The notes beneath the pieces are model-generated. The model did not search any database. It was given only the letters and a program-made list of their open reading frames with translations, and was not told where the DNA came from. DNA of 64,000 bases, from NCBI RefSeq assembly GCF_010468565.1, contig NZ_WUEG01000002.1, forward strand, positions 251,933-315,932, given 5' to 3'. Made by a program: the position numbers and the translations under genes. Position 1 is the first letter of the stretch. Each line of letters starts with the position of its first letter. Source of the DNA: Allomuricauda sp. TY007 (lineage in GTDB: Bacteria; Bacteroidota; Bacteroidia; Flavobacteriales; Flavobacteriaceae). Positions 1-8,342 of the stretch are shown here, piece after piece.

Positions 1-807
1 CATCATCGGGTTAACTAAATTTAGCAAGGACAACCAGCCAACTTTTTTTGCAAATTTCTTTTCTTCACTTACCAAATCATCAAAATTGGTGTATCTGTAA
101 AATTCTTCATCGGGACGGTAAAGATTTTTTATTGCCCCATATAAGTCATGACCCACAATATCCCGTTCTAACTCATTGTCTTCTTCTTCAATATCTGAAA
201 ACAACCCAGGGATTAAATTTGTGAGGTAATAACCGACCATAGATGCCTTTCTGGTCAAATAATCTATACCAAGATTTTCAAAATTGTCCCCTTCAAAAGC
301 CAACAGTGTTTCTGTTCTGGTAAGGATAGCATAATCGGATTCCAATCCGGCCGTGTGTAGCCTGATATAATCATCTAGGTTATTATCCCTTAAATCAATC
401 AATGTTTGATCTGTCACTCCTTTAACATAAGCTGCTCCGTTGAATATTGAAAAGGGCTGGCTTACCGATCCTATTTCCAAATCTGTCAAAATTGACCTGT
501 GCCCTTCTTCGTGGGTGACAACCGTTCCTAGAAATGAAACCCCGAATTGTAAGAACCTGTCAACCTTAGAAGGTTTTTTATTGATTAATCTGGCCAAAAT
601 CCTATTTGCCGACACATAGTTTGTGTTTGTCTGGCGCATGGTGAACAGGTTTTGTCCATTTATAATAGAAAAGTCGTAGAGGTGTGATGGGTAAATGCTG
701 TCGTATGCTTGAGTGTTTTGTGCAAAACTTATATGGAAGGTTGAGAAGTAGAATACACCCAACATTATAGCAGAGCAGAAATTTATGGAAAATATCGAAG
801 AACGCAT
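1..807 (-). CDS. Secreted protein with HExxH motif, 3' end outside the window
   Basis: The reading frame is open from ATG at 807 to the window edge (269 codons), so the C-terminus is missing. Residues 1-30 form a signal peptide ending near FAQ, so the protein is exported. Residues 99-103 read HEEGH, the HExxH signature of zinc metallopeptidases, preceded by a hydrophobic stretch (FLGTVV) as expected for an active-site helix. No other domain is recognised and no third zinc ligand can be assigned, so peptidase activity is an inference. It lies 13 bases downstream of a small same-strand gene and is probably co-transcribed with it. Confidence 0.7.
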   Translation of the reverse strand, partial: MRSSIFSINFCSAIMLGVFYFSTFHISFAQNTQAYDSIYPSHLYDFSIINGQNLFTMRQTNTNYVSANRILARLINKKPSKVDRFLQFGVSFLGTVVTHEEGHRSILTDLEIGSVSQPFSIFNGAAYVKGVTDQTLIDLRDNNLDDYIRLHTAGLESDYAILTRTETLLAFEGDNFENLGIDYLTRKASMVGYYLTNLIPGLFSDIEEEDNELERDIVGHDLYGAIKNLYRPDEEFYRYTNFDDLVSEEKKFAKKVGWLSLLNLVNPMM

Positions 808-820
808 TTTGAAATATAAA

Positions 821-1057
821 TTAAAACAAATTGGAATATCGCTTTAGCAGTAGTCTCCTCCTTTTGTTAGATATGAACATCCATTTTTGAAAGAGAACAA
901 TCTTCCTCTTTTGGTATTTGTCTTGGGCGTTTACTTTTTTATGATAGATTCTATCGGCTTTATCACGTATGGCCTTGTAATTTTTAAGATAATGTTCTGA
1001 GAGAATGTAATCTTCAAACTCATGATGGATAATTTTTTGATTTTCTTTCACAGCCAT
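821..1057 (-). CDS. Small basic hypothetical protein
   Basis: A 78-residue protein rich in Lys, Arg and Tyr, with no signal peptide and no membrane segment. The C-terminal third contains a run of basic residues (NKRRRLLLKR), which would suit nucleic-acid or membrane-surface contact, but no family is recognised. It is followed 13 bases later by the HExxH protein on the same strand, so the two probably form an operon. A real gene is likely given this spacing and the lack of competing frames; function unknown. Confidence 0.55.
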   Translation of the reverse strand: MAVKENQKIIHHEFEDYILSEHYLKNYKAIRDKADRIYHKKVNAQDKYQKRKIVLFQKWMFISNKRRRLLLKRYSNLF

Positions 1058-1179
1058 TTTACTTATTTAAAGTATAGCAAAATACTAAGAAAGAGGTTTT
1101 TCAGACAAGCTTTAATCAAAAAGATATATCGTTTGATTTATAAATTAGAATACAATTTATATTAAAAGATGTGTTATGT

Positions 1180-2352
1180 CTAATCCTCCAACTTCCTACG
1201 CTTCCGCTCCTTGGTGATCAAAGCCAGTTCCCTTGAGGTTTGCCCAGCGACCGAAGTGTTCTCTTCTGCCCTTCTGATCAAGTAGGGCATTACATCCTTG
1301 ACGGGGCCATACGGGATATATTTTACGGAGTTATAACCATTAGCTGCCAAGTTGTAAGTAATATGGTCGCTCATACCGAACAATTGACCAAACCAAATCC
1401 GTTCGTCGTTGGTAGGTACCCCCTGCTTTTCCATCAAATCAATTAGTTTGAGCGTACTTTGCTCGTTATGGGTGCCCGCGAAGATGGTAAATTGGTCCAA
1501 ATGTTCCATCATGTATGCAATGGCGGCATCAAAGTTTTTGTCCGTTTCTTGCTTAGATTTGCAAATAGGGCTTTCATAGCCCTTGTCGTTCGCTCGCTCG
1601 TTCTCTTTCTCCATATAAGCTCCCCGTACCACTTTGGCGCCAATCTTAAAACCTTGATCAGAAGCCATTTCATAGAGTTTTTTAATGTAATCCATTCGGT
1701 CCCAACGGTACATTTGAAAGGTGTTGAAAACAATTGTTTTTTCCTTGTTGTATTTGCGCATCATTTCCAGCACCAAATCATCTGCGGCATCTTGCATCCA
1801 ACTTTCCTCGGCATCAATCAATAACGCAACATCCAAATTGTGTGCTTTTTGGCAAACTTTTTCGAAACGGTTTACTATCCTTCCCCACTCCGCTTTTTCA
1901 TTTTCGTTCAATTCACTTCCTGCAGAAATTTTTTCGAACAATTTAAAGCGGCCAAATCCTGTGGGCTTAAAAACTGCAAAGGGCATCGCGTCTTTTTCCT
2001 TCACAAAATCCAGAATGTCCAAGGTCTTTTCCATGGCAAAATCAAACTGGTTGTCCACCTCTTTGCCCTCAGCTGAATAATCCAAAATAGAACAAACCCC
2101 ATTGCCATACATATTATCAATAATAGGGAGACAATCTTCCTCGTTCACCCCGCCACAAAAATGGTCGAACACGGTAGCCCTGATCAACCCCTCAACAGGC
2201 AAATGGGCCTTAATGGCAAAATTGGTCACAGCGGTTCCAATCCGAACCAAAGGTTCGTTGGAAATCAATTTAAAAAGGAAATAGGCTCGCTCCAGTTGGG
2301 AGTCGGATTTAAGCTCAAAAGCTATTGCAGTATTCTCAAAATTAGGTCGCAT
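1180..2352 (-). CDS. Proline dehydrogenase (PRODH domain)
   Basis: A 390-residue single-domain proline dehydrogenase, the FAD enzyme that oxidises proline to pyrroline-5-carboxylate and passes electrons to the quinone pool. Visible hallmarks: KPTGFGR and LLIDAEESWMQ in the barrel core, FQMYRWDRMDY, the KVVRGAYMEKE motif, and C-terminal YIPYGPVKDVMPYLIRRAEEN, which carries the substrate-binding RRAEEN. No P5C dehydrogenase domain is attached, so this is the monofunctional form. It is divergent from aroB, with a -7 box at 2375-2382. The family is certain; a precise symbol is not given because short PRODHs are named variously. Confidence 0.93.
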   Translation of the reverse strand: MRPNFENTAIAFELKSDSQLERAYFLFKLISNEPLVRIGTAVTNFAIKAHLPVEGLIRATVFDHFCGGVNEEDCLPIIDNMYGNGVCSILDYSAEGKEVDNQFDFAMEKTLDILDFVKEKDAMPFAVFKPTGFGRFKLFEKISAGSELNENEKAEWGRIVNRFEKVCQKAHNLDVALLIDAEESWMQDAADDLVLEMMRKYNKEKTIVFNTFQMYRWDRMDYIKKLYEMASDQGFKIGAKVVRGAYMEKENERANDKGYESPICKSKQETDKNFDAAIAYMMEHLDQFTIFAGTHNEQSTLKLIDLMEKQGVPTNDERIWFGQLFGMSDHITYNLAANGYNSVKYIPYGPVKDVMPYLIRRAEENTSVAGQTSRELALITKERKRRKLED

Positions 2353-2374
2353 TCTTTGATATCCATTAAAGATT

Positions 2375-2382
2375 CAAAGATA
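2375..2382 (-). promoter_or_regulatory. Candidate -7 box for proline dehydrogenase
   Basis: Reads TATCTTTG on the minus strand, an exact match to the Bacteroidota consensus TAnnTTTG, 22 bases before the start codon. No convincing -33 TTG at the usual spacing was found. Confidence 0.5.
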
Positions 2383-2443
2383 AGTACGCAAACTAGAACC
2401 ATATATATAAAAATAGTCTTTATTTAGCAGTGAAATTAAAATT

Positions 2444-3499
2444 ATGGAATCGGTTAAATCACAGTCTTACGAGGTACATATTGGCGAATTGGCAGAAGCT
2501 GCTCTTAACCAACATATTGCTAAAAATAGTTACTCCAAAATATTTGTTTTGGTGGATGAAAACACCAAAGCGCATTGCTTGCCTTTTTTTAAAGAAATGT
2601 TTGACGGCCCTGTAGATTTTATCTTGGAAATCCGATCAGGGGAAGAAAACAAACATATCCATACTTGCTTGCAACTTTGGGAGGACCTATCCAATTTAGA
2701 TGGTGACCGAAAAAGCCTACTGATCAACCTTGGTGGTGGGGTGCTTACCGATATGGGAGGTTTTGTGGCCTCTACTTTTAAACGAGGAATTGATTTTATC
2801 AACATCCCCACTACCCTACTTTCTATGGTAGATGCGTCCATCGGCGGTAAAACAGGCGTTGACTTGGGGTCGTTAAAAAACCAGATCGGTGTGATCAACC
2901 AACCCCAAATGGTGCTGATTTTTCCAGAATTTTTAAAGACCCTAGACCCACGCCAGGTAAAAAGTGGATATGCCGAGATGCTGAAACACGGGCTTATAAT
3001 GGACAAAGCGTACTGGGGCAGTTTAGCTGAAAAAAGCAATTTTACAGATGCTTCATGCATCCAAAAATCCATTGCCATAAAAAATGAGGTTGTTCTTCAA
3101 GACCCTACCGAAAAAGGGTTGCGAAAAATCTTAAATTTTGGACACACCTTGGGGCACGCCATAGAATCGTTTTGTTTGGACAATCATGATAAGAAAACCT
3201 TGTTGCACGGTGAAGCTATTGCTGCAGGAATGATTTTGGAGGGATATTTGTCGCACGAACTCCAAGGACTTTCCAAATTATCGTTGGATGAAATCAAAAA
3301 AACATTTTTAACCCATTTTGACAAAGTGGACTTTACGGATAACGATATTGATGCCATTCTTCAATTACTTAAATACGATAAAAAGAATTCTCACGGGAAC
3401 GTAAATTTTGTATTGCTGCATTCCATTGGTAAAGCCGTTACGGATATTAAAGTTCCCGAGGAAATGTTCCAAAAAGCTTTTGCTTACTACAAGGAATAA
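2444..3499 (+). CDS. aroB: 3-dehydroquinate synthase
   Basis: A 351-residue enzyme of the shikimate pathway that converts DAHP to 3-dehydroquinate using NAD and a divalent metal. Diagnostic motifs: GGGVLTDMGGFVASTFKRG (NAD and phosphate binding), IPTTLLSMVDASIGGKTGVD, the KSGYAEMLKHG segment with metal ligand Glu, and LNFGHTLGHAIE, where the histidines bind metal. Length is normal for AroB. It is divergent from the proline dehydrogenase gene across about 90 bases. Confidence 0.96.
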   Translation: MESVKSQSYEVHIGELAEAALNQHIAKNSYSKIFVLVDENTKAHCLPFFKEMFDGPVDFILEIRSGEENKHIHTCLQLWEDLSNLDGDRKSLLINLGGGVLTDMGGFVASTFKRGIDFINIPTTLLSMVDASIGGKTGVDLGSLKNQIGVINQPQMVLIFPEFLKTLDPRQVKSGYAEMLKHGLIMDKAYWGSLAEKSNFTDASCIQKSIAIKNEVVLQDPTEKGLRKILNFGHTLGHAIESFCLDNHDKKTLLHGEAIAAGMILEGYLSHELQGLSKLSLDEIKKTFLTHFDKVDFTDNDIDAILQLLKYDKKNSHGNVNFVLLHSIGKAVTDIKVPEEMFQKAFAYYKE

Positions 3500-3556
3500 G
3501 CTCTTCGCATACTTATTTTTTTCGTTTACAACTCTTTGGGTCCATCACATTCAAAA

Positions 3557-3573
3557 ATTCCTAGTTTAGGAAT
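3557..3573. promoter_or_regulatory. Short perfect dyad upstream of a small gene
   Basis: ATTCCTA-GTT-TAGGAAT is a perfect 7-base inverted repeat with a 3-base centre, between aroB and the next gene. No T-run follows it, so it looks more like a protein-binding site or mRNA hairpin than a terminator. Confidence 0.3.
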
Positions 3574-3593
3574 GCATTTAATAACCAACCATT

Positions 3594-3920
3594 ATGAAAC
3601 GAATTTTGATAGACTACAAAAAGTTGGACCACAAGGTAGTGGCCATATTAATTGATTCTTATCCTGATGGTTATGGCGATGACGATGTTATTACCATTAA
3701 AAAACCAAATGGGGAGGTCATAGAGGCCGTGGAAGTAAAAACAGCAGATACTATCTACTTGGTAAAAATCAGCAAGAGTCTTTCCAACTTCATTTCAAAT
3801 TTTGAAGAGACCATTGAAAAGGAACTCGACAAAGAATTGGTGGCTTCTGACTTTGAAGATGGCTCGTTTGAAGGCTTGGAACCTACATCGGAAGATTTGG
3901 AAAGCGAAGATCAATATTGA
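3594..3920 (+). CDS. Conserved small cytoplasmic protein of unknown function
   Basis: A 108-residue acidic protein with a strand-rich N-terminal part (residues 1-60, including DSYPDGYGDDDVITI) and a highly acidic tail. No signal peptide, membrane segment or catalytic motif is visible. From memory, similar short proteins occur in many Flavobacteriaceae near aroB, but no function is known to me. Its stop codon at 3918-3920 lies one base from the convergent stop of the DinB-like gene. Confidence 0.7.
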   Translation: MKRILIDYKKLDHKVVAILIDSYPDGYGDDDVITIKKPNGEVIEAVEVKTADTIYLVKISKSLSNFISNFEETIEKELDKELVASDFEDGSFEGLEPTSEDLESEDQY

Positions 3921-3921
3921 T

Positions 3922-4440
3922 TTAGGCCAAATAGCGTTCCTTTATGATCCGAATATGGTGTGCTTGATGTCCACTTATAATGAAGCCCAGTGCCCGTACA
4001 CTCATTTTGGACCCACTGGCCACTCCAATCCTTTTGATCGTCTCTTCGTCAAAGGAATCAAAAAGAAAAATTGTGGAATCCCTAACCGCTTTATATTCCT
4101 CCATCAAAATCTTTCTGGACCTGTTATCGGCGTTGGAATACGGTACATAAGTGTCTTGGTCAAACCCTGGTAGTGGGGTTTTATCGTTTCTTGCAATACA
4201 AAGTGCACGATATTGGAATATTCGCTCCGTGTCTATTATATGCACTAATACTTCCGCCAAGGACCATTTGCCCTCGGCGTACGCATAATAAAGTTTTTCT
4301 TCTGGGATTTGTTGCAAAAGGGTCAGGAAGTCGTCCTTTCCCTTCCTTAGTTCCTCCATCAAATCTACATTCCCCAGCGCCATAATATAGGTCTGGTAAA
4401 ATGGATTGTATTCCGAAGAGGGCAGTTCCGAAAGCATCAT
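3922..4440 (-). CDS. DinB-family putative metal-dependent protein
   Basis: A 172-residue member of the DinB/YfiT four-helix superfamily. Histidines expected to bind one metal are visible in LAEVLVHIIDTERIFQYR (about residues 60-78) and near the C-terminus in ISGHQAHHIRIIKERY. The superfamily includes thiol transferases and uncharacterised damage-inducible proteins, so the substrate cannot be told from sequence. It converges on the 108-residue gene upstream in coordinates and is followed closely by the AsnC regulator gene on the same strand. Confidence 0.88.
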   Translation of the reverse strand: MMLSELPSSEYNPFYQTYIMALGNVDLMEELRKGKDDFLTLLQQIPEEKLYYAYAEGKWSLAEVLVHIIDTERIFQYRALCIARNDKTPLPGFDQDTYVPYSNADNRSRKILMEEYKAVRDSTIFLFDSFDEETIKRIGVASGSKMSVRALGFIISGHQAHHIRIIKERYLA

Positions 4441-4457
4441 ACAATATGATAATGGAA

Positions 4458-4937
4458 TTACAGCTCGTTGAAGATGGTATGCATCAAACGTCTTTTATCG
4501 TTGATGCTTTCTTCCAAAGAAATCATGGTCTCTGTTCTGCTGATACCTTCGATATCATCTATCTTAAAAATAATATTCTTTGCGTGTGTAGTATCCTTAG
4601 CCCTTATTTTACAGAAAATATTGAATTTTCCTGTTGTTATGTGGGCCACCGTAACGTATGGTATTTGGCTTAACCTTTCCAGTACAAATTTTGTCTGGTG
4701 TGTTTTTTCCAAAAATATACCAACATAGGCGATAAAGGAATAACCCAATTTGACATAGTCCAGCGTAAGGGAAGAACCTTTAATTATTCCGGATTCCTCC
4801 ATTTTTTTGACACGGACATGAACCGTACCTGCGGAAATCAGCAATTTTTTTGCGATGTCCGTAAAAGGCGTACGAGTGTTATCGATTAACATATCCAATA
4901 TCTGGTGATCTATCTCGTCAAGTTTTACTTTGGTCAT
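4458..4937 (-). CDS. Lrp/AsnC-family transcriptional regulator
   Basis: A 159-residue feast/famine regulator. N-terminal winged helix-turn-helix: LDEIDHQILDMLIDNTRTPFTDIAK followed by the recognition helix ISAGTVHVRVKKMEESGII. The C-terminal half (from about residue 70) is the RAM ligand-binding and oligomerisation domain, with VAHITTGKFNIFCKIRAKD. Likely effector is an amino acid. The adjacent same-strand DinB-like gene is 17 bases downstream, so the two may be one transcript. Confidence 0.92.
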   Translation of the reverse strand: MTKVKLDEIDHQILDMLIDNTRTPFTDIAKKLLISAGTVHVRVKKMEESGIIKGSSLTLDYVKLGYSFIAYVGIFLEKTHQTKFVLERLSQIPYVTVAHITTGKFNIFCKIRAKDTTHAKNIIFKIDDIEGISRTETMISLEESINDKRRLMHTIFNEL

Positions 4938-5036
4938 TACATTGAATTTTGCAGCAAAAATAGTTAAAAATGGAAATTTACGTAATAAAAATGGTTCTTT
5001 TTTAAATAATATGCAAGAACCTTTGAGAAATGATTC

Positions 5037-6140
5037 TTATTTATTGATTTTCAGGAGTAAATCAAGAATCTCGTTTTGTGAAGCTTCAAATCCAAAATCC
5101 TTGGTATCAACACATTCTATGGTCTGATGTCCGTAAAAACCTTCAAGTGGGCCAATTTCTGCTATTTCGGGCTTAAAAACGATTTTGCCATTTTCCAACA
5201 CTTCCTTATATCGAATTCCTACTGAATGTCCTGCATCAAATTCAGGGTTTGCTACCTCTGGATTCTTTACCAGTACATCAAAAAATAACTTATGGTTATC
5301 TGGGATTGAAAAATAATCACCTGTTTTATAGTCGTCAATTTTATCTGAGGCAATAATTTTCAGCGCTTCTACAATTGACAGAAAAATTAACTCTCTGGTT
5401 TTCTCCCGCTCATAGTCTTTGGGATAATGGCCGGACTCGAACAAAATAGTAGGTACCCCCAACATTTGCAGTGTATCTCCTATGCAATTATCGTTGAATC
5501 CGTCATCATATCTACCCACCTGCCCTGGAATATGTTTTTGCAATATCGAATCCATGCCAACTATCAATTTCATGGCCACTTCCCTTGCGGGGGTAATGTG
5601 GCGTTCTTGGTTGCTTGCCGGAGATAAAAAAGAGACCGTCGCCGGTTTGTCCGTTTTACCGGCACTAAACAGGGTGCGTTGGTCGTGTAGGTTAAAACAA
5701 AAATCCGGCTGAAACGATTCAAACAGTTTTCGGAATGCTATGCTTTCGGGCTGTGTCAAATTTTTAGCATCACGGTTTAAATCTACCTTGTTTATATTCT
5801 CGCGAGTATACACATTGGCCCCGTCTGGGTTTAGCATGGGTATAATCATTAAGGTACATTCCTTTAAAATGGTTTTGGCCAATGCTTCCTTCGATTGCAA
5901 AAAATTGACCATGTCCCATACCGCCTTGGTAGTGGTTGATTCGTTGCCATGCATTTGGGACCACATGAGCACATTCTTTTTCCCTGTACCCATTTTAAAA
6001 GCATTTATTCCAATGCCATTGACGGAATCCCCGATATGAATTAAAGGGGATGATAGTTTGGAAAAACAAGGCTGAATGGACTCTATGTTAATGTATCTAC
6101 CTTGAATGGATTTCTCCTTATATAGTGAATAATCAAGCAT
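5037..6140 (-). CDS. M14-family zinc carboxypeptidase
   Basis: A 367-residue protein of the succinylglutamate desuccinylase/carboxypeptidase M14 superfamily. The zinc motif HxxE is visible in MHGNESTTTKAVWDM (His and Glu ligands, about residues 84-87), followed by NPDGANVYTRENINKVDLNRDA with substrate-binding Asn-Arg, and FNLHDQRT supplying the third His. A late Glu in ILFESGHYPKDYEREK fits the general base position. No signal peptide is present, so it appears cytoplasmic. It could cleave a terminal residue from a peptide or an acyl-amino acid; sequence alone does not decide. Confidence 0.9.
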   Translation of the reverse strand: MLDYSLYKEKSIQGRYINIESIQPCFSKLSSPLIHIGDSVNGIGINAFKMGTGKKNVLMWSQMHGNESTTTKAVWDMVNFLQSKEALAKTILKECTLMIIPMLNPDGANVYTRENINKVDLNRDAKNLTQPESIAFRKLFESFQPDFCFNLHDQRTLFSAGKTDKPATVSFLSPASNQERHITPAREVAMKLIVGMDSILQKHIPGQVGRYDDGFNDNCIGDTLQMLGVPTILFESGHYPKDYEREKTRELIFLSIVEALKIIASDKIDDYKTGDYFSIPDNHKLFFDVLVKNPEVANPEFDAGHSVGIRYKEVLENGKIVFKPEIAEIGPLEGFYGHQTIECVDTKDFGFEASQNEILDLLLKINK

Positions 6141-6162
6141 GAAGTTTCAGAATTAAAGTTTA

Positions 6163-6170
6163 CAAAAGTA
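6163..6170 (-). promoter_or_regulatory. Candidate promoter of the M14 peptidase gene
   Basis: TACTTTTG on the minus strand matches TAnnTTTG exactly, 22 bases before the ATG at 6140. A TTG on the same strand at 6187-6189 is a possible -33 element with a 16-base spacer, slightly short. Confidence 0.5.
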
Positions 6171-6183
6171 ACCAACCTTCTAT

Positions 6184-6272
6184 TTACAATTGTAACCGCT
6201 TCTTTATTGCATTATTGGTACATTTGTAAATCATCACAGTACGTAACCCTCTCTTTTGTGATAAATGTGAAC
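6184..6272. promoter_or_regulatory. AT-rich divergent control region with repeated short motif
   Basis: Between the M14 gene and the XRE regulator lie a perfect palindrome TTACAATTGTAA (6184-6195), a related TACATTTGTAA (6219-6229) and TAAATGTGAAC (6262-6272). The last resembles ACATTTGTGAAC at the regulator's own start (about 6420-6431). Several copies of one short motif upstream of a helix-turn-helix gene suggest operators for autoregulation. The stretch from about 6270 to 6420 is nearly pure A+T. Confidence 0.35.
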
Positions 6273-6424
6273 GGTATGTATATAAAAATATTTAAAATAT
6301 TATATATTAGTACTATATACAATATTAATTAAACTATTAATTTTATATTATTGATTTTGTTTTGCTACATATATTCTTTATTAACTCGAATTGTACTATC
6401 TTAGATATTAAATAATTTACATTT

Positions 6425-6832
6425 GTGAACAAAGAAATTATAACCCGTATAGAAACTGTTATCGAGCATTTGGAGTTATCTGTTTCTGCCTTTGCCGACG
6501 AGATTGGTGTGCAGCGTTCGAGCATCTCCCACTTGTTGAACGGAAGAAATAAACCTAGTTTGGATTTTGTGATGAAATTGGTCAACACCTACCCCGAAGT
6601 GGATTTGTATTGGTTGTTAAAGGGTGAGGGGCGCTTTCCAAAGGAAAACACCAATCAAGCTGAGGTAAATGACTCTAAAATCACTAAAGAGATAGAAGAA
6701 CCGTATGTAGATGATTTTGTCATTCCCTTTTCTAAAGAAAAGAAGCACGAGCTACAATCCAAAAACCCGTATAAAATAGTTATGTTTTATTCCGATGGCA
6801 CTTTTGAGGTTTACAACACAAAAAAGGATTGA
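6425..6832 (+). CDS. XRE-family helix-turn-helix regulator
   Basis: A 135-residue protein starting at GTG. Residues 5-65 form a Cro/C1-type DNA-binding domain: LELSVSAFADEIGVQRSSIS with the recognition helix SSISHLLNGRNKPS, then FVMKLVNTYPEVDLYWLLKGEG, a pattern common in Flavobacteria. The remaining 65 residues are a flexible charged linker and a short strand-rich tail (KIVMFYSDGTFEVYNTKK). Not linked to a phage or toxin gene here, so it is probably a chromosomal regulator. Confidence 0.9.
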   Translation: MNKEIITRIETVIEHLELSVSAFADEIGVQRSSISHLLNGRNKPSLDFVMKLVNTYPEVDLYWLLKGEGRFPKENTNQAEVNDSKITKEIEEPYVDDFVIPFSKEKKHELQSKNPYKIVMFYSDGTFEVYNTKKD

Positions 6833-6864
6833 CCCTTTCAACTACTTTCCGTTACTTTGCAGGT

Positions 6865-7242
6865 ATGACAAAACATCTTCTTTCCGGGTCAATAATACTA
6901 TTGTTTTTGGCCTGTGGGCAGCCACCACAACGCAATTGTAACGATTTTAAAACGGGTAAATTTTCGTTCACCACAACCATAAACGGTGAAGAGAAGAAAA
7001 CCACATTCAACAGGACCACAGATTTGGAAGTGGATGAATTTGAAGGGAAAATAGATTCTTCATCGGTTCGCTGGATAAACGATTGTGAATATGTCCTAAA
7101 AAACCTGAACCCCAAGAACAAGGCAGAAGAAAAACCGATTCATATCAAAATATTGACCACTACTGAATCTTCGTACACTTTTGAATACAATGTTGTTGGT
7201 GATAATCGCAAGTTTAAAGGGACAGCCCATAAAATAGACTAA
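6865..7242 (+). CDS. Small lipoprotein
   Basis: A 125-residue protein with a lipoprotein signal peptide: a short basic start, then LSGSIILLFLAC with the lipobox cysteine at about residue 17. The mature part is a strand-rich domain with TTTINGEEKKTTFNRTTDLEVDEFEGK and paired cysteines. The start is placed at ATG 6865, not at the TTG at 6829, because only then does the signal peptide begin correctly and because a near-consensus -7 box (TTACTTTG, 6852-6859) lies just before it. Probably a surface or periplasm-facing lipoprotein of unknown function. Confidence 0.8.
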   Translation: MTKHLLSGSIILLFLACGQPPQRNCNDFKTGKFSFTTTINGEEKKTTFNRTTDLEVDEFEGKIDSSSVRWINDCEYVLKNLNPKNKAEEKPIHIKILTTTESSYTFEYNVVGDNRKFKGTAHKID

Positions 7243-7310
7243 GTTGGCGGCAGCCAGTACTTGAAGTACTTGAAGTTGAACAAGTGTATGCTGAGCTTGT
7301 TGAATAGTCT

Positions 7311-8273
7311 TTAATTGGGTCTTTGATATGCGAGTTCCGGGCTAGCTTCCTTTTGTTTTTTAAACAATCGCTGTTGTTGTTTCACTGTCAAAGTGCTTCC
7401 ATCGTGGCTCCATCCTGGAGGTCCAAAGATGTACATTAATTTATGGGAGAGCTTTTTCGATTTCTTCACATCGTTCCAAATGTCCTTGAACTCATGGGTG
7501 AGTATAACCACGGGATTATAGGAATTCGGAGCGTGAATCACTCCATATTTCACATCAATATCATCATCCAATTCTTTCCAAGTTCCGAATATTTTGTCAA
7601 AAATATTCAAAAAACCTCCATGGTTTTTGTCCAAATACTCTACATTTTGTGCGTGGTGTACTTGGTGCATGGTGTGCGTATTGAATATTTTTTCCAAAAA
7701 TCCGAGTTTTGGCACATATACCGTGTGCAACTGGAATTGCCATAAAGCTTCTATGCCCAAGCAAACCAGTACCATTTCTGGGGGGAACCCAATGGCTGGC
7801 ATCCAAATATAGAAGAAGGGCTTATATAAAATCGTAAACCAACCATTCCTGATGGCTGTTCCCAAATTGAAATTATCCGAGGAGTGATGCACTATATGTG
7901 CTGCCCACAAAATTCGAACTTCGTGGTTGGCTCTGTGGAACCAATAATACGTGAAATCATCCGCTAATTGACACAAAATCCAAACATACCAAGCGTATCC
8001 AAAGGATGCATACCCCATAATATTGGTTCTTGCTCCATCAACAACAGGGTTGAAAAGTTCATAGGTACCTTCAAAAAGGAGGATTGCAAAAGCCACTTTG
8101 AACAAAGGTCCAAGGATTGCCGATCCTATACCCATAAAACCACTTGCAGCTAAATCCTTCCAATTGTACAGGTCATGTTTTTCATGATCATGGGTTTTAC
8201 TATAGGTCAATTCCAATAAAATAAAGGCAATAAAAACTGGCACGCCATATACCAGGGGGTTTGTGAAATCCAT
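7311..8273 (-). CDS. Sterol desaturase/fatty acid hydroxylase family membrane protein
   Basis: A 320-residue integral membrane di-iron oxygenase. Four to five hydrophobic segments, the first at residues 8-22, surround the three histidine clusters that bind the iron pair: HRANHE, HIVHHS and HTMHQVHHA. Family members hydroxylate or desaturate lipids; in Bacteroidota they are often thought to act on carotenoids, sterol-like lipids or fatty acyl chains. The exact substrate is not evident. It lies 69 bases downstream of parC on the same strand. Confidence 0.9.
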   Translation of the reverse strand: MDFTNPLVYGVPVFIAFILLELTYSKTHDHEKHDLYNWKDLAASGFMGIGSAILGPLFKVAFAILLFEGTYELFNPVVDGARTNIMGYASFGYAWYVWILCQLADDFTYYWFHRANHEVRILWAAHIVHHSSDNFNLGTAIRNGWFTILYKPFFYIWMPAIGFPPEMVLVCLGIEALWQFQLHTVYVPKLGFLEKIFNTHTMHQVHHAQNVEYLDKNHGGFLNIFDKIFGTWKELDDDIDVKYGVIHAPNSYNPVVILTHEFKDIWNDVKKSKKLSHKLMYIFGPPGWSHDGSTLTVKQQQRLFKKQKEASPELAYQRPN

Positions 8274-8342
8274 AAAGATGTGTTAAGCGGTCTGCTTTTT
8301 TTTGGTATGTAACTCAATTGGGCAAATTAGACATAAAAACCA

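Noticed and set aside
6425..6832. XRE regulator as an antitoxin or phage repressor
   Set aside because: No toxin, integrase or phage gene adjoins; the neighbour is a lipoprotein gene.
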